Assembly (NCBI RefSeq): GCF_002234675.1
Contig: NC_019870.2
Span: 1,880,485 to 1,944,484, forward strand
Source: Oryzias latipes
Taxonomy: Eukaryota > Chordata > Actinopteri > Beloniformes > Adrianichthyidae
DNA length: 64,000 nucleotides
Direction: 5' to 3'
Below the pieces are notes generated by a model. That model had not been told where the DNA came from and did not search any database. It worked only from the letters and a program-made list of their open reading frames with translations. Shown here piece by piece: positions 58,546-64,000 of the stretch (the stretch's first letter is position 1; every line of letters begins with the position of its first letter). Made by a program: the position numbers and the translations under genes.

Positions 58546-59913
58546 TAGCTCACTATAGTTATTGAAACTTTGCATGGTTACGTCAAAACAATAACTGTCT
58601 TCTAACATTTTCTTTTTTACAAAGAAAAGGTGTAGTTGCACAGCAGGACACGATTCCTCCCAGCTGTTAGTCTGCAGCTGCAGGATGCTGTTCATGGAAA
58701 TGCATCGAAATACTTTCAAGCATTTGACATGTGTGTTTTTGGACTGTAAAAGCAGGTGGCGAACACTTGAACCCTGGCAGACCAGCTTCAGTGAGTCCAC
58801 TCTGCACCGGCGGACTTCCTTACATGGAAGAACATGGAACGTTGGCACGAAAAGGTTTTGCATTTTGTCCTTTTCTAGCAGGCTGTGGTTGATCAACATG
58901 TGGAGGTGCTTGAGCAGTGAGCTCTAAGGCCGGACAGCACGTCTAGCCGGCTGCTGCAGAGTCGTGTTGAAGTGTGCATGCATTCCTCAGACCTGACCTC
59001 TGTTCAAGATCAGTCACAAGAAGGTTTTTCTCTGGGATTTGGTTTAACGCTTCCTCTATAGACCGTATTTATCTGATCTTCTTGGAGAATGACACCTGTT
59101 GGAAAAATTGTAATTTTGGTTAGGTCATAACCAATTTTTTTTATTAACTCTCCTTAAAGATTTTTAACACTGACAAAGAAGAAAAAGATGCATCTGAACA
59201 GGTAATTTATTTACCCGGCTGCTAAGCACAGTATAAACGTAAATACTGGTTTTCTATTTTGGTTTCTTTATATCGACAAACACAATGAAACAGAGAAAAG
59301 AAATACTTTTGTTTTGTTGTTTTTTTGGTTTTATTTATTTAAGGGGAATTTTGAAATGCCAAAAAGTACATGGATCCAGTTCAGAACCCCAAATGAGTTT
59401 TTCTTCCTACAATTTAACTTTTTCTGCAGCTCCAATCTGTTTTTATTTTCTATGGAGCCCTGTAGATTTTAAACAAGGACAACAACACTTTTCATTTTTT
59501 TGCTCTAACTTAAAGCCAACTTTTCACTCTAATGTATGAATTGTGAGTTACAGAATCATAAAACTGAAAAAATGAACACATTTTTCATTCATTTTGTGTT
59601 AGCCAGGCATTAAAGTAGCTTTATGGCAACCTGGCTCAATTTATTCTACGGTTAAGATTACATTATTTGCATTTAAAAAAACAAATCAGTTTTTTTTTAC
59701 TTTACAATAATTCATATTTTTTTCTATCTATTCTACCCAAGCTAGACGTGCTCTGAAACCCAAGCCAAGCAGATACACAGCCACAGATTTCATTGTAGAA
59801 GTGATTTAATAGAGAATTGGTGAGTTTTTTTTATTCATGCTTTTTTATTTTCTGCCGCTTGGTATATTTTCTCACTTTTTAGATGTTGATTGTAAGTTAC
59901 TTTGTCGCTACTC

Positions 59914-60332
59914 TAAGGCCAAATCTGAATTCCTCCCCTACCCCTCTGGCTCCTCCCTTTTGCTCCAATCGAAGGGGCATTTGAAGCTGTAGTGGTATCC
60001 CAAAGTTTTTTTTTTTTACGGAGGAGCTTTAGTGACTTATGGCTGGCTAACCCTCCACCAGTAGGGTGATCTGTGGCGTGGAGAAGTTTACATTTAAATG
60101 CAAGTATTGAGTCTTTATTTTAGCATGACTTTTTAACGTTATAAAATGATGTTGTTGTGTATTTTTAGAGCGCTAGCAGCTAACCCTAACTCAGCGGGAG
60201 ATGATGTCATTGAGCGGTAGTAACATCCGGAATTGAAGACCCTATTTCTTTCCATGTCTCTCCACTTGGAGGGAAAAATGTAGGGATAGGGAGAAGCCGT
60301 AGAGGTTGGGAAGCAATTCGGATTCGGCCTAA
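59914..60332. mobile_element. MITE with TAAGGCCAAATCTGAATT ends (419 bp)
   Basis: Left end TAAGGCCAAATCTGAATTCC and right end AATTCGGATTCGGCCTAA are inverted repeats with a few mismatches. Both ends carry a CTCCCC/GGGA purine-pyrimidine tract. Non-coding. Confidence 0.6.
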
Positions 60333-60995
60333 TTGTGTTTAATGCAACTAAAATAATCTTGGATATTTTCATCTAAAAGACAAAATAAAGAGTCCATCTT
60401 TCCAAAACATATGAAAACACAAATGCATTAACAGTAATACATGTTCTAGATAACCACTTCCTACAGAAAAGACGTACACTTCCTGTTTCTAGTTCACTTT
60501 GCTGTGACTCTTATGTTTGGTCCAAAAGACTTGTACAAAAACATCAAATACTGGACTGTAGGTGAAGTACAAAGTACCAGTTGGAGCACCTTGTTCAGAT
60601 CGGACAGCGAGGAATGGCGAAGCAAACAAACTTTAGGCGTGTATTCTAAGCACAACAAGTGGCCAAAGTTTTATCCAACAGTCAGGTATGAGCCGTTCAC
60701 AGTTTTCTAGTCCATTTCTGGATGTCAGGATCGCTGTGGTTATGACAAACCCTCTACAAGGCTTTGATTAAATAATGATATGGGTGTAAACTGTCCTTCA
60801 AGAGGATCATGTCCCAGATTAAAAAACGACATGAGTCAGCTGGCATCATTTTTCTATGAACTAAAGCATCACAGTTGGATTGGACGTGTCAGTTCCTCTT
60901 TTTTTCTGTTGTTTCAGCTCCCCTGGTGTGTTCCTTAGATGTGTTGTGCATGCTTGTGAACTGTATGCAGCTGCTTGCAGAAAGCTCTGTGTCCC

Positions 60996-61821
60996 TCAGT
61001 TGTTGCCCTTGAAGCAGTAGACTCCGTACAGCTTGTGCTTCTTGTCAGGGAAGCCGTGAAACCTCACCGCCGCTTCTGTGGGACTGCAGCGCCTCCGGGG
61101 GCGGGAAATCGGATAACGTACACTACCGTCTGCCAACCAGCCTGCGTCGCAGCGGTCGTAACCCAGCAACTTCCAGGCAGCAAACATCTGGCCAACCTTG
61201 GCAATCTGAGCGCCATCTTTTTGACAAGCTCTCACTGCTTCATCGTAGGTCAGCTTGGATGGATGGATCAGGTAGTAGAAGCGACCTGAAGAGTAGGAAA
61301 GGAAAGGAGGCTGATGGGAACTAAAATGCTTTCTTGAGCCAAGAAGATTTAAGAAATTGCGTGACAGTCATCCTGTGTGTCTAACTCGAGTTTCTCAATT
61401 GAAACTCTGTAAGATCAGGTCTAGACATGCAAAGATTTCCACACCCTTTGGGTCCAACAAACCCAAAGGGTGTAAAGCCTGCCCCCTTCTTAAATGGGGT
61501 AAATGGTTTGGTCCTTACCTTTGTGGTAGGAGGTGAAGCAGAAGACATCGTAGTGGCCCTTGTCCTTGTCTCTTAGACCATAGTTACGGATGCCAGGGGT
61601 CGTGTCTTTGCCCCCACAGGGTTCCCTGGGGGTGGTGATGGGATACTGCACAGTGCCATCACTCAGCCAGCCAGCATTACACCAGTCCATGCCCCCCCGC
61701 CATGCGTCATACAGCTGGTCGAAGGATGCCACGACGGCGTCTTGATCTCGGCACGCCCGCTCTGCGTCGTAGAAGTTGAGGTTGTAGCGACCCAACCGTG
61801 GAAAGTAAGGGAAGATAACAC
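60996..61821 (-). CDS. hapln1: hapln1 tandem link (PTR) modules
   Basis: Exons 61821-61519 and 61285-60996 each encode one complete link module that binds hyaluronan. Module 1 contains DQDAVVASFDQLYDAWRGGM and CGGKDTTPGIRNYG; module 2 contains DGAQIAKVGQMFAAWKLLGY and RRRCSPTEAAVRFHGFPDKK. One exon per module, joined in phase 1, is the conserved HAPLN gene layout. Confidence 0.94.
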
Positions 61822-63753
61822 CTGCAGGCAGGGGGTGGAAGCAGAGAAGAGCTATGAAGAATCAGCTTCTGCCCTGAGACGAGCCCATCCTCTGAGCCAA
61901 AGCTGAGACCAAAGTGTCCTCGGGCAAGACACGCAACCCCACGTTGTCCTGGATGTCACAGGTTGAGGCTAGAGTAAGACAGCGGTTCTGCAAGTGTATC
62001 AATACCTAGCCCAATGAGTCAGGAAGGTGTGGTTGTGGAAGTGAAATGTTTTGCACTGATTTTTCGTTTTCTTTTCTTTTTGGAAGTTTGCCCCCCAAGA
62101 GGAATAAAGACTAGCAGCAGCAAGACAGAGTTTATGTGTGTGAATGAAAGGAACCCAAGTGAAAGACTGAGGTTACAGGTAGAAGAGTGCAGAAAGAAGG
62201 TTGAGGATTTGAAGGATCTAGAGTCAACAGTCCAGAGGAATGGAGAGTGTGAGTGCATGCAGAGCGGAGAAAAGTGATAGAGTTACAGCTCAAATGAAAG
62301 GGAAAGGTATAGAAAACTGTGGTGAGAGCATCCATGTTGTTGGGCCTAGAGACTGTGAATCTATTGGTAGAAGAATGCTGAGTCTAGAGCTGCAAGGCAA
62401 GAGGTCTAGACTCTAGAGGAAGACCAAAGAGGAGGTTTCTGGATGCAGTGCAGGAAGACATGAAGGTAGCTGGTGTTAGAGAATAGGATGCAGAAGACAG
62501 GGTTAGATGGAGGAAGCTGATTTGCTGTGTCGACCCCTGAAGGAAAAAGCTGAAAGGAACAGAAGAAGAAAAAGACAGGATCCGAGTAACTTAATGGAAG
62601 TTAATTTTGTAATTCTGCTTTCATTGCATGTAAAATTACGTTTTTACTTTTTTGTTAGTTTGCAAATTACAGTAATATACATTTTCTTTAACTGGACATT
62701 TCTTTAACTGGACACTGGCTTCATTCTTCATTTTTTTGACCCCAGTAAATGGTCTACGCCATTCAGAGTGTCACACGTAAGGGGGTAGACAGCTGGTTCC
62801 AATTGCAGCAGGTTTATTGGCTCAGCTAAAAGTCAACAAAGCTAAATCCGAATCAGGCAGGCAGGGGTCAAAAACGAGCATGGGAGCATCAGAGAAGAAA
62901 CAGGAATAGTCAGGATCCAGGAGAGATTCGGGACAGAAGGAAGGCAAACAGAGTCAGAGACAATACAGGGTCAGGAAATCAGAAGATAAGATACAGATAA
63001 AACGCTCGGTAATGCAGGCAGAGTGGCACAAACAATACTTCACACTGAGTGAGCCTCAGTACAGTGCTTAAGTATGCTGTGATAAAAAAAAAAAAAGGTA
63101 TGCCGTGAGTGATTGCAAATGAAAGTCAGGTGTGTGGCATGTGCACTGGGGGTTGTGGGAGATGTAGTTCATTCAGTACTCCGGAAATGGTTCCCGCCGG
63201 TGACCAGAGGGGTAGAGGAAGTTCTGACTACTGACATGCTGCACATCCGCAATTTTACTCCTCCTCGTGTGTTTTATGGTCTGTTCTTACAAGTCTTACC
63301 TTCAAGGTCCAGGGAAACCACCACCGTTCCATCCTCCAGCCCATCAATGACTTCACACTTATATTTCCCATAATCCTCCAGGGTAATGTCTGTGATGACC
63401 AGGGAACATTCCATCGGAGAGGAGCTTTGAAGGTGCACCCGTCCATGGTAACTCCCAAAACTCTTTTTATTGTAATCCATAGCAACAAAGACGTCCTCCT
63501 ACAAGAGGGTGAAGGCAGGAAAAGAACAGTTTTAGAATATTTACCGTAAGCTTAGCACATTTCAGATTCTGAAAGATGTAACTGGATACTTCTTTTAGGT
63601 AGTCAGAGGTTAGTTTGGTCCATTTAATCCTCATCTTGCGACTGGGTGCCAGTGATTGGTCCCTCTGGATCTTGCAGGGTAGAGTCACGTTTCCGCCTCT
63701 CCTTGAAACCACCTTGGATTGTTCTGCCACCAATGTGAGGCGAGGGCCATCTT
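60996..63753 (-). CDS. hapln1: Hyaluronan and proteoglycan link protein 1, 3' part (4 exons)
   Basis: Secreted extracellular-matrix protein that locks hyaluronan to aggrecan-type proteoglycans. Exons in transcript order: 63753-63590, 63498-63300, 61821-61519, 61285-60996 (stop 60996-60998). Phases join. The first two give an Ig V-type domain (RRGGNVTLPCK with the first Cys, IKWTKLTSDYLKE, and ITLEDYGKYKCEVIDGLED with the second). The third is link module 1 (PYFPRLGRYNLNFYDAERAC...DWCNAGWLSDGTVQYPI). The fourth is link module 2 (RFYYLIHPSKLTYDEAVRAC...CDAGWLADGSVRYPISRPRR), ending YGVYCFKGNN. All link-module cysteines appear present. The 303 nt link-1 exon equals the size I recall for this family. 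The wording is HAPLN1-like rather than HAPLN2, 3 or 4; teleost a or b copy undecided. The signal-peptide exon is outside the window. Confidence 0.95.
62085..62570 (+). mobile_element. Degenerate RTE-like LINE fragment
   Basis: Frame-shifted remains of a non-LTR reverse transcriptase C-terminal part: KTEFMCVNERNPSERLRLQ (62128 on), KVEDLKDLESTVQRNGE, then in other frames RRMLSLELQGKRS-like and RKTKEEV, and finally MEEADLLCRPLKEKAER. The order matches the end of fish RTE-type ORF2 proteins (KTEYMC.., ..LGSTVQ.NGE, GRRPRGRPK). It lies in the hapln1 intron between the link-1 and Ig exons. Confidence 0.7.
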
Positions 63754-64000
63754 CTGAAAAACAAAGATGGAATCTGTGAAAGAACTGCAGCTTCAAACAT
63801 TTCTAGAGCCCACAGGTCTCGCCTTCAGGTCAGAACCTGCTGATTCGAGACAACTGGACCTGACACCGCTACAGCACACGTGTTGTCCTGGTCCTACTGG
63901 CCCAGCACTCACAATATCCATAACAATCTGGACCTGAGAGCAGATGTTCCTTCTATCCAGTAGGTGGCAGTATTACCTTATTTTTGTTTGTTTACCCTCC

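Larger units (their letters stand above)
55700..60995. other. parg-hapln1 spacer
   Basis: No gene recognised. Contains an (AT)n-type stretch at 56310-56370, a GC-rich stretch at 56760-56905 without a supported frame, dispersed repeat copy B at 58010-58545, and a MITE at 59914-60332. Short open frames lack homology or splice context. The hapln1 3' UTR should lie just below 60996. Confidence 0.4.

Overview
The window is nuclear DNA from a vertebrate, almost certainly a teleost fish. It holds four spliced genes with GT-AG introns. All four are vertebrate families, and three were matched exon by exon to remembered mammalian proteins. The introns and spacers are full of non-autonomous DNA transposons (hAT and piggyBac type), tRNA-derived SINEs, RTE-like LINE remnants and fish-style minisatellites. 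The repeats fit a percomorph fish such as a medaka relative, but I cannot name the species.

Layout: (1) 1-16728, + strand: 3' part of camk2b (CaM kinase II beta), from the end of the kinase domain to the stop, with a probable spliced 3' UTR near 17530-18580. (2) 21760-41673, + strand: complete ogdh (2-oxoglutarate dehydrogenase E1), 22 coding exons, about 1016 aa, with a CpG-rich promoter and an untranslated first exon. (3) 44483-55391, - strand: complete PARG-family poly(ADP-ribose) glycohydrolase, 16 coding exons, about 589 aa, with an ETS/NRF-1 type promoter. It converges on ogdh. (4) 60996-63753, - strand: 3' four exons of hapln1 (hyaluronan and proteoglycan link protein 1). The signal-peptide exon lies beyond the right edge.

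All exon phases were checked by hand and join without a frameshift, so every gene looks intact within the window. The genes do not form one pathway. camk2b and ogdh are neighbours on human 7p13, whereas human PARG lies beside OGDHL on chromosome 10, so this block mixes ancestral ohnolog neighbourhoods.

Most interesting points: the PARG protein ends in Ser-Lys-Leu, a perfect peroxisomal PTS1 signal; camk2b has a start-like exon just before the association domain that would give a kinase-less, alpha-KAP-like product; ogdh seems to carry only the alternative exon that lacks the DADLD calcium motif; and several nested transposon insertions keep target-site duplications, one with a paralogous empty site.
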